Source: Melastoma dodecandrum (Eukaryota > Streptophyta > Magnoliopsida > Myrtales > Melastomataceae). Taken from it: DNA of 64,000 bases. Where the stretch lies: positions 86,596 to 150,595 of the forward strand of contig JARUPY010000340.1 in NCBI GenBank assembly GCA_029817715.1, in the 5' to 3' direction. The stretch's first letter is position 1. Each line of letters opens with the position of its first letter. The notes under the pieces are model-generated. The model did no database searches, was not told where the DNA came from, and was given only the letters and a program-made list of their open reading frames with translations. The translations under genes were made by a program, and so were the position numbers. Shown here in pieces: positions 47,920 through 59,060 of the stretch.

Positions 47920-49372
47920 GGCTTCTACCAGTGCCTAATGCCAACAACAGTTTGGGAAGATCTGAATGTCTCTGATTTTGTATGATAAATAATATATCGA
48001 AAACAAACAAAAAAAAAACAGAGAGAGAGGGAGAAGATGCTTAGTTAATAATTGTCAGCTCTAAAATTTAATAATTTTTCCATCTGGATGAATCACAACT
48101 AATGTGACGATCATCACGTACTTCCACAAAGCCCGGGGTGTAATTAGTTTAATGAAAATTAATCACGGGTGGGTTTATGCGCTCATTCTTTATTACTAGG
48201 AACTATCTGTAACAGGTCGTCATGTCAACCATAAAAAAAAAAGAAAGAAAGAAAGAAATGGGGAAATATCTGAAAGGAAATTTAAGGAAGTCTTGTACTA
48301 CTACTTCTACCAATACATATAGTAGGGGGTAGGGATATCAGATTTAGTTTTCACCCGAGAGAAAAACAAGGTTGGGTGTGTTGTTTTATTTTCCAAGTAA
48401 AGATTGTGGGGACATCGCCTACCATTAGCAACGTGGTCTCTCTCTCTCTCTTGTCTGCTTTTTGCTTCCTCCCTCTGATACGACACCCAATGTATGAAGA
48501 AAGTCGGGGGACTATCGATGGAGACATACATCAAACCCACCCCCATCCTCCATCTATCCATAGGAGGAGGACCCCCATCTTTTGGGTTAAAACCCCACAC
48601 GACTCCCACTTCTACCTTCAAACAAACACGGGAGCATCATCTTCAAACACAATTGACATCCTTGCGGAGGTCATTTTCTTCCTTCATAGCTTCTACACGT
48701 TAAGCTTTGTCTAACCCAGGACCGAATGAGCATTCTAACCACCATTACCACGTAGTAACTACTCAATAATTGGGTAAGGCTTTTTTGTGTGTGTGTGTGT
48801 CTGAAGTCGAGAGATTAGTTGGGGTTGATAATTGTATATGTCTATGATTTTTTGCTGATGCCAAAACATAATTTCAATTGATTTTTATGCCAAACATATA
48901 TTATTCTCTTGGGACTTTTTTTTTTTCTGGGGCATCCATCCAAACACAAGTAAAAAGGAAAGGGGTGACTCAACCTCGAATAGACTCGAGGATATGGCTT
49001 CCATTGAAAGTAAACTTTAGGTGGGATGGATAGATCTCAAGGACCAACTTGGACAATGCTATGCAATGTGGTGGAGGAGACCCAGCACCCAGCATAATAG
49101 AGGGGACACAGTTACTATCATAAAATGGATTGGCCCTTCATGTTCCTTGGGGGGGACCTTACTATTCTGTCCAATCCTGGAAAAAGACAGGTTAGGGTTA
49201 GAATTGAGGCCCAAATCCTACAATTGGCCCAGAGGACTTGTCGGAAGATGGTAGATGGGAGGGCCCAACCCAAATGATACGACTGAAAAAACAACTGCTG
49301 CAACCGTGGAAACCTCCTTGTCCGCCCGTGAAAGCTGTGAGAAAAAGAGGGGGAGGAGGAAGAAAGGGGGAG
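47920..49372. other. Intergenic
   Basis: No supported gene. It includes a (GAAA)n run near 48243-48258, (TC)n at 48438-48450 and (GT)n at 48787-48801, and the leader of the small gene that starts at 49373. Confidence 0.5.
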
Positions 49373-51094
49373 ATGGTGAAGGTGGCGACTTTCTTCGCTA
49401 TGACCCTCGGGGCATTCGTCTTCTGGCAGTCCATGGACAAGGTTCACGTCTGGATCGCCCTCCGTCAGGACGAGAAGGTCCCCCCCCCCCCGTTCCCTTC
49501 TCTTCTCTTCTTTCCCCTCCCTCTTCTTATTGCTTTGGGATTTATTTATTTATTTATTTTGGATTCCTATCTTTTATGTTAATCTATTCGCGTTCTTTCA
49601 AACCTCATTGGATTATACCCCTGCTTTCATCCGCCCAAGATTTGATCTTTACTGGTTGGTGGCCCATGTGGTTTTGCCCTAATTCTTTTGAATCTAAGTT
49701 GGGGGTTTCGTCCTCAGTTTGAGAAATTGCGTTTGGGTATGCTGGATGTGAGGCTGTGGTCGAGTTTCACAGCTGGGTGAAGGATGCGGGAAGCTGTTAT
49801 TGTGTGTTGGTTGGTGTCTTAGTGTGTGGCTGATTATGAATTGGTGAATGAAATAAGGTAGAAAGATAGGTGCTTGGTCAGGAAAAAGGCTGTTGGTAGG
49901 AGTTGAGGTCCGATGATGGGAATAACTACACATGCTCCCGTAGTCTAGAGAAGGATGATTAATTTGAGATAGGGGAAATTATACATTTGTCTAGTGATCT
50001 GATGTTAGATCTCCTTCAAGGATAGGATGTAGTTTCAGACAAAATGGGTGGATGCAATGGAACCTCTGCCTGGATATCTCGCTTGTAGTGAACAGGATAT
50101 ATTCATTTGGTTAACAGTGTGCAACTCTATGTCATTGCAATGAAAAAATTCGCTAGCAGAGGGATCTATGAGATCATTGACTTATGATTTCTTGCGTCCA
50201 TGGAGACCAATTTACTTGCTCTGTGAGATTATTTGGCCTGATTATGTGCTCTTAATGGTACGAACTTTAAGTCTGTATCATACTTTTGTGGTGAGCGGAG
50301 CAGCCATTCCTAAACCAAATCAATGCTTTCACAAGGCCCATGACAGATTGAGTGCTATTAATTGGAATATTTTACAGTTTGACCCAATATAAGTATTCCC
50401 AGGAATCCTGATCGATTAAGGAAATAATCATCCATATTTTTATTTTTCCTTTTGATCTTGGATATATCGAGGCATATGACCTGAGAGTCAGTTATCTGCC
50501 AGGGTGGATTTGCAATTGCATAATCTACAGTATTGGTCTCATTGAACGATCGAAGGTTGAATATGCTGGTCAACAAGAAGCGTAAGCTCGGAATATTAAG
50601 AATAGATATAAATGCCTAATTGACTTTCCCCTGTGGAAGCAATTCTTTTGGGTTAACAATAATTGATCTGAAATATGAGATGAAAGCAGAACCCAGAAAA
50701 GGGGCTTAGCATCAAGGGAGTCATTGGTTGGGGTTACTTTGTCGAAGTAAACACCCAGTCCTGAAAGGAAGTTGAAGCAGAACATTGGATATGGTTCCCT
50801 GGAAAGTCGTGTGGGATCAAATGTTGGAACCATAGGCGGTAGGCACTTGGATATAGATAGAACATTGTGGTGTGGAGTCAAGAAACTGTTTATGATGTCT
50901 TGCTGTCATGCCATGCCATGTTTTTTGTTGTGATGGTGGGCTAATAGGCAATTAATTATTGGTAACATTGACTGTTATATATGTTATATGTGATCCTTTT
51001 GCAGAAGGAGAGGATGGAGAGAGAGGAAGAGATAAGGAGAGTTCGAGAAGAACTGCTGTTGCAGCAGGCTAAGGAGAGGGATTCACTAGCCTGA
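49373..51094 (+). CDS. Small conserved plant protein, 64 residues, two exons
   Basis: Exon 1 (49373-49477) encodes MVKVATFFAMTLGAFVFW and QSMDKVHVWIALRQDEK; exon 2 (51005-51094) encodes KERMEREEEIRRVREELL and ends KERDSLA. The 1527-base intron has GT-AG borders, and an 11-12 base C run follows the donor. The protein has one N-terminal hydrophobic segment and a highly charged helix, like single-span small subunits of organelle membrane complexes. I recognise the pattern as a short protein conserved across land plants but cannot assign a function. The start is the first Met in frame with a strong context (GAGATGG). A gene this short is easily missed. Confidence 0.75.
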
Positions 51095-51367
51095 CTCAAA
51101 GGATAACTGTCTAGCGCTGAGGGGACAGTCGATGGAAGCCTACCATTTTTATCTTAGTGCCGTCCATGGAAATTTACTTGAATGTTGATTTTGGAGTTCG
51201 TTTTTGTTGATGGCGGAGTTTGATTTGTTATCGGATGTTGTCCGGCAGGACGGATTTGGATGACTAGGGGCAAAATAAATAGCAGGGATGCCAATGTGGG
51301 TGTCGGTTTGTTCTGACGGGGTTCCATTTAAATGAAGGAAAGGGAAGAGAGTATGGCCCCGAGTGAG
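51095..51367. other. Short intergenic gap
   Basis: Convergent 3' ends of the small gene (+) and the TE1-like gene (-). Nothing else is seen. Confidence 0.5.
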
Positions 51368-54300
51368 TTAAAAAAAAAAGGCAATAGAGAGAAGACAAAG
51401 GAAGATAAATGAGAAGGAAGATGATCTATCTGATAATGAGTTAGTTGACCAGACCAGATGAGACTCAGGCCAAAGTAGACGTCCACAACCAACACGAAAA
51501 CCAAAGGGAAAAGGAAGAGAGCTTCTGCTTAATCCCCATTTGCATGGGATGGCGGCACCCAGTTGATCCTTGCCGTCGCTGCTGTTGTCCGCCCCGGGAT
51601 CCGATCCTTCACAAAGCTGTTGGTTCGCCAGGGCCACCACTGGGGATGGCTCCGTCAGGGTTCGTCCGTCCCGAGGCGGGGAGAACACCAGCGGCAGGTA
51701 GTGGTCCATCTCGCGAGGGAACTTGGAGTTCTTGAAGTGCCCCCTCAACGCTTCTACCCCCTATTTCCCCCCACCCACGATCAACCACCACATTCAAGTC
51801 TTTATATTTCCTTCTTTTTCACTCAAGCAGCATTTCATAATAATAATAATAATAATAATCATGATGATGATGATGATGAACCACCTGAATCCTAGCGTAT
51901 GTGACTTCGTAGATCTTCCTGGAATTGAAGACCTCCCAGGGTCGACGGTGGAAAGCCTTGTACAGCCTCCGGGCGGCCTCCGGTGTCGTCATGTTCACGA
52001 ACCCGTATCCCACGTTGCACTTGTTGCTGTTTCCGACATCACCAAACATTAACCTTAAAACGACCAACGTGAATAAATGGAATAATGGGGATGATGAGGT
52101 TACTTGAAGTCGATGGGGAGGTAGACGAAATCGTTGGAAGAAAAGGGCTGTTGACCACCACCCACGTCGATCTGCTCGTTCGTGTGGATGCAGTGATTGT
52201 CCAGCATGCTCAACAGCAGCTACTGACTGTTTCGAACAAGAACCTCGTGCGTCTTTGGTAATCGAATGAATCACGGATGGCATTGAATGCAAAAGCAGGG
52301 AAATTCTATAAAACCAAAAACAAAAAAAACAAAACCTGTATTTGTTGGGGATGTTTTTTTATCATAACGGTGGTCCTTGAATCCCCACCACTGCTCCTCG
52401 GTTCTTCCATGGAGTCGTGGTTATCGCGAAACGACCGTCCACCTTCCCTACTTGTCTTTTCCCCCTTCCAATTCTTTCCATTCAACTGCTTGTTCCCCCC
52501 GAATTTCTCCTCCCTGGCGCCAACCCCCAATTCATCTGCCGGTAGGCCACCCCGTTACTGCTTGTGGATCACCAGCGCTGCTGAAGCTTCGTTGTCGATT
52601 GAGTGAGGCAAAGATGCTCGAGAACTTCACTATCGAATGAGGTACTCAGTCTTCAAGTTGTGTTTCGAAGGGACTCCCTTTACGTAGGAGTTGAATGACC
52701 CTGAGTGCTTTCTGTAGCCAACGTGGGACAAAGATAAATGAGGGTCATATTGGGTCGGACTTTGAATTGCGCCGAAGTTTGAATAGGTCGATATATAGAC
52801 TAGGTCCAGTTTATTTTATAATTGGGTTAGTCTTAATTGGGCTAACATATGAACTGGGCCACAATTTTAAAATCCAATAGGCTGACCTTAAATTTTTTAT
52901 AATCTCGGGCCCGTGTATTATTTTTACACTGAAATGTAAGTACAAAATATTTCATATCGTATTGCCTTATAATATAAAGACAATTAGTTATATTCAGCCG
53001 ATATAATATATGATTTTGACCATATGACATTATTTCGACATTAGCAAAATTTTAATGTCTACACTGTTGTCATCCAAACTTAAGATGTACGTGGAACCCT
53101 CGATAAAGAGCCCTTCGCCGCGGCCCGAAAAGCCTCCTTTGTTTGCATAGAAATTCCGCCGTGCATGGATCGGCCTTGATGGAAAGGGTTCGGGATAGTG
53201 TTGTGGTGTCCAAGGGGGATAACAGCCGGCACTCGAAAGGTTCAGGATGGGATTGGAAAAAGTTGAGGAAGATGGTGCGGCAGTGGCCATAGCATTCAAG
53301 AGCTAGCGGCTGAAGCCATCGGGGCGGCTGAATTCGATAACGACACTTTGGCCATTGATCTCCTTGTCGTTCATTTCCCCAAGGGCCCTCGATGCATCCC
53401 TCACATCGTAAAACTCGACAAACCTTTGGTGCTTCTTGTAAGGAGCATCCCTCAATTCTTTGACCGGACCTAGATTCAACCAAAATAATCAAATAAAAGA
53501 ACGAAGCAAATCGAGAGAGAGGAGAACATCAAATGCGAACACCATTTCCTGGGAATTCTCCTTTGTCTCAAACATTGGAACGATCAAAAACATAAGACGT
53601 GATAAAGAGGAAATTTTTTTTTTTTTAAAAAGAGGGAGATTTCATGTCGATCAAAATAGCTTTTGGGCCCCTTTTGAACCAAAAAAGCCTTCCGACACAT
53701 ACTCGCCCACAAATGTAACAAAATAGCTTTTGGGCATCTTCCATCGCTTGGTAATGAAGCGCCATGCAATTCACACAAAAAAAAAAAGTAAAAATAATTT
53801 GATACCGTCGAAGCTCGTCGGCCGACGAGGTCGGGTCCAGGTTGAATATGACGATGGTGCCTTGGTTCTGGCCTTCCGGGATGCAGCTCGCGACCGGTAT
53901 CACAAACTGAGCCCAAACCGGCCTCCCGCCAAACAACCTCCTGCCGCCACGTGTACACGGATTGCTATAACCGTCCTCCCTCGGGGCGACCCCACGGTCC
54001 TGCTTCTCCGGAATCTCCCTGACCGCCCTCTTGGCATGGCGGAGGTCGTAGAAGTGGACGGTGACGACGCCATCACCCACCCAGTCCATCTCCATCGCCC
54101 TAACCTCCCCAAACACCTCTAATTCCCTCCTCAGGGCGGTCTCGCTGAGGTCGCAGGGGAGGAGGCTGAGCAAAACCGCCCTGGAAGGAGCGTGGGGATG
54201 AGCAGGAGGAGGAGGGGGAGGCTGGGGGAAGTTGCAGTAGGGATCGGGAAAGGGAGGAGGCATGGGCAAGGGGAATGGTACGAAAGGAGGGGAGGGGGAG

Positions 54301-54407
54301 GGTGGAGCATCGAAAAGAGGCTGAGGATGGGGGAGGGAGAGGAAGGAGGAACGGGGACGGAACTCCTGGGCGCGGGGATCGAGGCGGATGATGCCGTTGT
54401 CCACCAT
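51368..54407 (-). pseudogene. TERMINAL EAR1-like MEI2-type RNA-binding protein, broken
   Basis: Exon 1 (54407-53806): proline-rich N-terminus and RRM1 (AVLLSLLPCDLSETALRREL). Exon 2 from 53469: RRM2 (PVKELRDAPYKKHQRFVEF, EFSRPDGFSR). Then SRTTVMIK of RRM3, exon 52226-52104 ([20 protein letters not shown]), exon 52026-51885 ([18 protein letters not shown]) and exon 51760-51368 ([25 protein letters not shown]). This is the three-RRM plan of maize te1 / rice PLA2, regulators of leaf initiation. Breaks: an RRM2 segment missing at the first junction, TAG at 53305-53303, an extra A in the run before the NIPNKY motif near 52350, TAG at 52222-52220, and ~450 AT-rich bases within the middle region. 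Together they argue for a pseudogene, though the homopolymer insertion could be a sequencing error. Confidence 0.85.
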
Positions 54408-54587
54408 GGAGAGGAGAGGAGATTGGGATGATGGCGGTGGAGGGAGAGAGGATTAACGACTTCAACGGCGGTGGTGGTGGTGGGGAGGTTTTAGTTATTA
54501 GTGTGTAATAAATAATAGGGTGTTTGGTCTTACAACGTCATAAAGTAACGAAGCTCTCTCTCTCTCTCTCGTTTAGGGCACTTGGAA

Positions 54588-54595
54588 GGTGTGTA
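54588..54595. repeat. hAT target-site duplication, left
   Basis: GGTGTGTA, repeated exactly at 57898-57905 at the other end of the element. Eight bases is the hAT length. Confidence 0.95.
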
Positions 54596-54604
54596 TAGAG
54601 GTGG

Positions 54605-54840
54605 CAAACGAGCGAGCCGAGCCGAGCCGAGCCAATCAAGGCCTGACTCATCGAGCCTGTCGAGCTTAGCGAGCCGAGCTCAACGAGCCTAACGAGCTTA
54701 ACGAGTCGAGCCTAACGAGCCAATCCGAAATTTTTTTTAACCCGAGTCGGCTCGCGAGCCACGAGCCGAACGAGCCGAGTCGAGCCGAGTCGAGCCGAGT
54801 CGAGTCGAGCCTAACGAGCCGAGCCTAACGAGCTCAACCG
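54605..54840. repeat. Left subterminal GAGCC array of the hAT element
   Basis: Dozens of degenerate CGAGCC / CGAGCCGAG / AACGAGC units, mostly in plus orientation. Short dispersed subterminal motifs of this sort bind transposase in other hAT elements. Confidence 0.7.
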
Positions 54841-55047
54841 ACACAAATAAAATTATTTTTTATAAAAATAATAATTATGAAATTAATTTTATAAATTGTA
54901 TATTACATACAAATTTTTAGCTGAAAATAAATTTAAGTATACAACTAATAATTTGACATTTGCATCACTACAAATTACATACATCCCAACTAGGTTGGCA
55001 CCCATGTAATTGTCAATCATGTACAAAATGTCAAAAAAATTACAATG

Positions 55048-56700
55048 TTAATCTTCAACATCCAAATTTTTAAATTCTTCAAGTATTTCGTCCTCTCGTT
55101 GTTGGTTTCTCGTAATGGCGTTGTTCCAATCTTTCATGCAAATGAGAGCTTCCACGAGATCGGGTGCTAGTCGTCCTCGGCGTTCATCGTACACACGTCC
55201 ACCTGCACTAAAAGCAGACTCCGATGCTACGGTAGAGACCGGAGGTGTTAGTAGATCACGTGCCATTATAGAAAGAATAGGATACGTGGTGGAAAATGTT
55301 TTCCACCAATCTAAAATATCAAAGTTTTGTTCGCGTGAAAAGTGATATCGAGTGTCAAAATAAATGTCTAGTTCATTTCTCATAGAACTAGAGTGAACAT
55401 CTGTTTCAAGTTGACTCCAAATATCTTCAATACCAAATTGTGAATGCATAGTATTTCCACCTCCACTGCTTGAACTAGCATGTGATGAAACACCAACATG
55501 TAAACGAGAAACATCAGAATATTTAGATTCATAAGAAGAAAATAAACTGGCAATACCATTAGTTATTTGATCATCAGAAACTTTAGGAGTAGTTTGTAAA
55601 TTGTGAGAAATTTTATTAACCATAAGACATACTCCTCTTAATTTATATCTAGGATCCATAATGCATGCATAACAAAAAATAGAAGGAATATCAAGCCAAT
55701 ATTTTTTAAATTTTGTTTCCATTTTATTAAGTATTTCTCTAAATTCTTCTACTTGTCGATATCTTGCAAAATTACTAGTTAAGTTTATAAAAATTGGGAG
55801 AACAAGATGAGAAGTGGGATAATAAACTCCCGAGCATTCATTTGTAGCATCATAAAACGGTTTTAAAAAGTCAAGAAATATATTAGCTACATCGCAAATA
55901 GATTTATCAAGGTTAATATTTGATGTTTTCTCATTAATATAAGCACAAATAATCTGCCAATATGGTCGGGCATTTTCTAACATTAAATAAGTCGAATTCC
56001 ATCTGTTTTCTACATCGGTTTTTAATTTTCGTGGTTTTAGTTGAGCAGCTTTACAATAATCTCTATATTCTTGTTGCCTGGAATTAGACCCAATTATATA
56101 AGAAATTGCTGTCCTAATTGATTCAATGTGAGGTGCAACAAATGTCATACCATCTTTAACAACTAAATTTAAAATATGACAAACACATCGCATATGAAAA
56201 AGAGAATCGTATGTAGTATTTAATTGAAAATAGTTTTTAAAATGTGAAACAACAACATCGTTAGCACTAGCATTATCAAGTGTTATGCTAAATATTCTAT
56301 CTTGAATATTATATTCTTGTAAAATCGTTACAATATATTTATAAATAGTAATACCAGTGTGAGGATATTCACAATTACGAAATCCTAAAATTCTTTTATT
56401 TAATTGCCAAGAGTCATTAATAAAATGAGAAGTTACTACGACATAACCTATAGAATTGCGTGCACTCCATAAATCAGAGGTGATACAAATAGACATTGCA
56501 GGAGCACTTGCAAAAAATGAAATTAATTCATTCTTCATATTATTAAACATTTTAATAATATCGTTTCTAATTGTACTTCTAGGAACACGCTTAAAATTAG
56601 GAGTGGCATATTCTTTCATAAAATTTTCAAATTCAACACTATCCATAAAGGCTAAAGGCAACTCGCATTGTGCTACAAGTTTAGCTATTCCTTCTCTCAT
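55048..56700 (-). CDS. hAT transposase, catalytic and dimerisation part
   Basis: A 550-codon frame. It includes VTSHFINDSWQLNKRILGF, SITLDNASANDVVV, HMRCVCHILNLVVKDGM, ENRWNSTYLML and, at the C-terminus, the hATC dimerisation domain (DWWKTFSTTYPILSIMARD, VASESAFSAGGRVYDERRG, ALICMKDWN). Catalytic acidic residues of the RNase-H-like fold appear in place, and there is no stop. The upstream part of the frame continues to about 56810, where it is separated by one frameshift from the BED exon. It could act in trans if the N-terminus is not essential, but that is inference. Confidence 0.9.
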   Translation of the reverse strand: MREGIAKLVAQCELPLAFMDSVEFENFMKEYATPNFKRVPRSTIRNDIIKMFNNMKNELISFFASAPAMSICITSDLWSARNSIGYVVVTSHFINDSWQLNKRILGFRNCEYPHTGITIYKYIVTILQEYNIQDRIFSITLDNASANDVVVSHFKNYFQLNTTYDSLFHMRCVCHILNLVVKDGMTFVAPHIESIRTAISYIIGSNSRQQEYRDYCKAAQLKPRKLKTDVENRWNSTYLMLENARPYWQIICAYINEKTSNINLDKSICDVANIFLDFLKPFYDATNECSGVYYPTSHLVLPIFINLTSNFARYRQVEEFREILNKMETKFKKYWLDIPSIFCYACIMDPRYKLRGVCLMVNKISHNLQTTPKVSDDQITNGIASLFSSYESKYSDVSRLHVGVSSHASSSSGGGNTMHSQFGIEDIWSQLETDVHSSSMRNELDIYFDTRYHFSREQNFDILDWWKTFSTTYPILSIMARDLLTPPVSTVASESAFSAGGRVYDERRGRLAPDLVEALICMKDWNNAITRNQQREDEILEEFKNLDVED

Positions 56701-56800
56701 TTTATCTTGTGAATAAGAAAATATGCCACTACCACTAGCATCTAAAACTTTTTGTCTAGGATCTTTACTTTGTTCGTTTAAGTGACATTTTTCATAATGC

Positions 56801-57136
56801 CTACCAAGTGTGCTCGTTTGAACTACCTGAAGTATAAGAATAATTTTTAATACAATAATTGCATTGAGCCCTAGATTCTATCTTTCCACCAATTTTAATT
56901 TCTATCGTTTTAAAATGTTTCCATACTTCTGACGTTTTATTTCTTTTTCTTTGAGGCGATGAGGTGGATGCGGATGCTTGTGTACAAGATTGTCCTATTG
57001 AAAATGAAGCATTTATTTCCCTAAGTTCGTCAACATCATCATTAATATTATAATTATGTGGATCCATAACAAACAATAACAAACAATAACAAACAATTCC
57101 AAATAAAAAGAAATGATACCGGCACCGAAACTCCAA
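56801..57136 (-). CDS. hAT transposase N-terminal BED zinc finger part
   Basis: From the Met of MDPHNYNINDD (about 57067) the frame encodes a Ser-rich linker, then EVWKHFKTIEIKIGGKIES and CNYCIKNYSY, a BED-type DNA-binding zinc finger. It ends at HTW, TAG; the next frame gives TLGRHYEKCHLNEQ, the expected zinc-binding His-Cys end, so a single-base indel lies near 56812-56820. The BED finger would bind the subterminal repeats. Confidence 0.8.
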   Translation of the reverse strand: MEFRCRYHFFLFGIVCYCLLLFVMDPHNYNINDDVDELREINASFSIGQSCTQASASTSSPQRKRNKTSEVWKHFKTIEIKIGGKIESRAQCNYCIKNYSYTSGSSNEHTW

Positions 57137-57704
57137 TTAATGAACAATAGCTTGTTGCCGCTTGCCGATATCGAGAGGAAAGCACAAGATCACGATTAAT
57201 TGATTGAGAGCAAGAGAAGAAGAGAATAAGAGAGGAAGAGTTTGTTTGTAAAAAATTTTATGAGTTTGGTGGTATTTATAGTGGATTTTTTTTTTTAAAT
57301 TAAAAATAAAAAAAAATCTATCAAACGGTAACATTACCGTTAAAAAAAAAATTAAAAAAAAATTCTAACCCCGGGGCCCTACCGGACGGATAGTGTACCG
57401 TTAAAAAAAAAAATTAAAAAAAATTTAAAAAATTAAAATAATCCAACGGTCAAAACGACCGTTGCAAAAAAAAATAAAAAAAAAATAAAAAAAAAAATTC
57501 TAACGCCTCCTAACGGTCAAATGACCGTTCAACAGAAAATTAAAAAAATTAAAAAAAAAATTTAAAAAAATCCAACGGTCATGACTGTTGCAATAAAAAA
57601 TTAAAAAAAAATCAAAAAAAAATTAAAAAAAAAAAATTAAAAAAAAAATTAAAATTAAAATTAAAATAAAAATTAAAAAAAAAAATTAAAAAAAAAAATT
57701 AATT

Positions 57705-57890
57705 CCGGCTCGCGAGCCGGCTCGATAACAGGCTCGCGAGCCGGCTCGCTAGCCCGGTGAGCCTGGCTCACCAACCCGGGGCTCGCGAGCCCATCTCGCT
57801 GGCTCGGCTCGGCTCGTCGACGATTTCCCGAGCCGAGCCAGCCCGTTACTGTAGCGAGCCGAGCCGAAGCTCGGATCGCTAGAGTTTGCC
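57705..57890. repeat. Right subterminal GAGCC/GGCTC array of the hAT element
   Basis: Alternating GGCTCG and CGAGCC units, many palindromic (GGCTCGCGAGCC). Mirror counterpart of the left array. Confidence 0.7.
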
Positions 57891-57897
57891 ACCTCTA

Positions 57898-57905
57898 GGT
57901 GTGTA
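57898..57905. repeat. hAT target-site duplication, right
   Basis: GGTGTGTA, identical to 54588-54595. Confidence 0.95.
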
Positions 57906-58057
57906 CAAATTATACTTTTTTATATTCTTATTTTTTGGGTTGGGGAGGGCGGAAGCCAATTAGCAAGTGAGGAGGGTGGGGGGAGTTACTTCTTTTGGCA
58001 GTCCTGCTCTGTCATTCAACCCCAAAGGAGTCACAGAAGAAGAAGAAGATTAAAGAA

Positions 58058-58645
58058 AGGCAAAATATCAATTTATGGCCTCAACTTCGAGCCAACTTTC
58101 TATTTTATCATTAACTTAGTTTGTTATATAATTTTGTCCCCAACTTTTGTTTTTATTTTGATTTTGGCCAATCTTAAATTTTATCGTGCGTAAGCCAAAC
58201 AGACATTAATAGACAATTTTCATTTATCAATTAAAAAAGAAAAAAAATTTAAAAAAATAGGAAATAATATTGAAACCTTTCATTTGTATTTTTTTTATAA
58301 AATTTTGATGGACAAATCAAGTGAATTGGAAGCAGAAGTTAACGATAGTTGCTGATATTGTCAAAAAATATGAAAAATCGATGAAGGTTGGATGATGTTC
58401 TATTAGGGGGTGACTACTACGGATAAAGTAGATTATGTGACGAACGAATGAGAGGTCGAAACTCAACTATTATAAGACACGGGTCAGACTATATTAAGGC
58501 CTTGTTTGGCTTTCGCTAAAAGAAATTCATGATTGGCCAAAATAAAAATAACAATAAAAATTGGGGATAAAATTATATAACAAACTAAGTTAATGAAAAA
58601 CAGAAAGTTGACTCAAAGTTGAAGCCATAAACGTATATTTTGCCT
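58058..58645. mobile_element. MITE with ~110-base terminal inverted repeats
   Basis: Arms at 58058-58170 and about 58535-58645 are inverted copies with scattered mismatches. Both begin AGGCAAAATAT and share AACTTAGTTTGTTATATAAT. The direct repeat TAAAGAA (58051-58057 and 58646-58652) flanks the element. There is no coding sequence. Long arms suggest a Mutator-type origin, but a 7-base duplication is shorter than the usual 9. Confidence 0.75.
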
Positions 58646-58652
58646 TAAAGAA

Positions 58653-59060
58653 ATGATATTTCGTAGAAGGGAGGGAGGGGGATGTGAGGTCTCCTTTGCC
58701 TTTTTTTTAACCGAGCAAAAGAATTGAATGTTTTCCTCAAATATTTACTTGGGAATTGAATTTTTGGGTTGCTATATTTTCCAGAAGAGGGTGTCATGCT
58801 GGGCTGGCTTCTTCCCTATATGAGGAACCATCCTGATCAAGACACTACCGTGATTCAAACAACGAATACCAAATACATAAAACATTAACGAACTATTTAT
58901 TACATGGGGTTATTAGAAAAGGACGCACAATTCCCTTCCAATGTGTACATGTTTGGCCCAGGGATGCGGTTTTAGGTGGTCAAACTGACATCCTCTGATT
59001 TTATTGCAAGGAATAATTGGTAAATGTTGGAATTTGGGTTGGGAAGAAAGGTTTCAATTG
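58653..59060. other. Intergenic
   Basis: 3' flank of the desulfhydrase gene; nothing else recognised. Confidence 0.5.

Larger units (their letters stand above)
54596..57897 (-). mobile_element. hAT DNA transposon, near complete
   Basis: 3302 bases bounded by the terminal inverted repeats TAGAGGTGGCAAAC and GTTTGCCACCTCTA and by perfect 8-bp target duplications. The interior encodes a BED zinc finger and an hAT transposase on the minus strand. Both subterminal regions (about 54605-54840 and 57705-57890) are packed with GAGCC/GGCTC motifs, likely transposase binding sites. An A/T-run-rich stretch (57285-57700) lies between the transposase promoter and the right subterminal array. The clean ends and target sites indicate a recent insertion. 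Confidence 0.95.

Noticed and set aside
49694..49933. 79-codon minus-strand frame
   Set aside because: Lies within the intron of the small conserved gene and shows no family pattern.
50570..50881. 103-codon minus-strand frame
   Set aside because: Intronic position and no domain; treated as chance.
51837..51880. Short triplet repeats (AAT/ATC) as a possible array
   Set aside because: Plain microsatellite inside a TE1-like intron; no spacers, so not CRISPR-like and not a gene.
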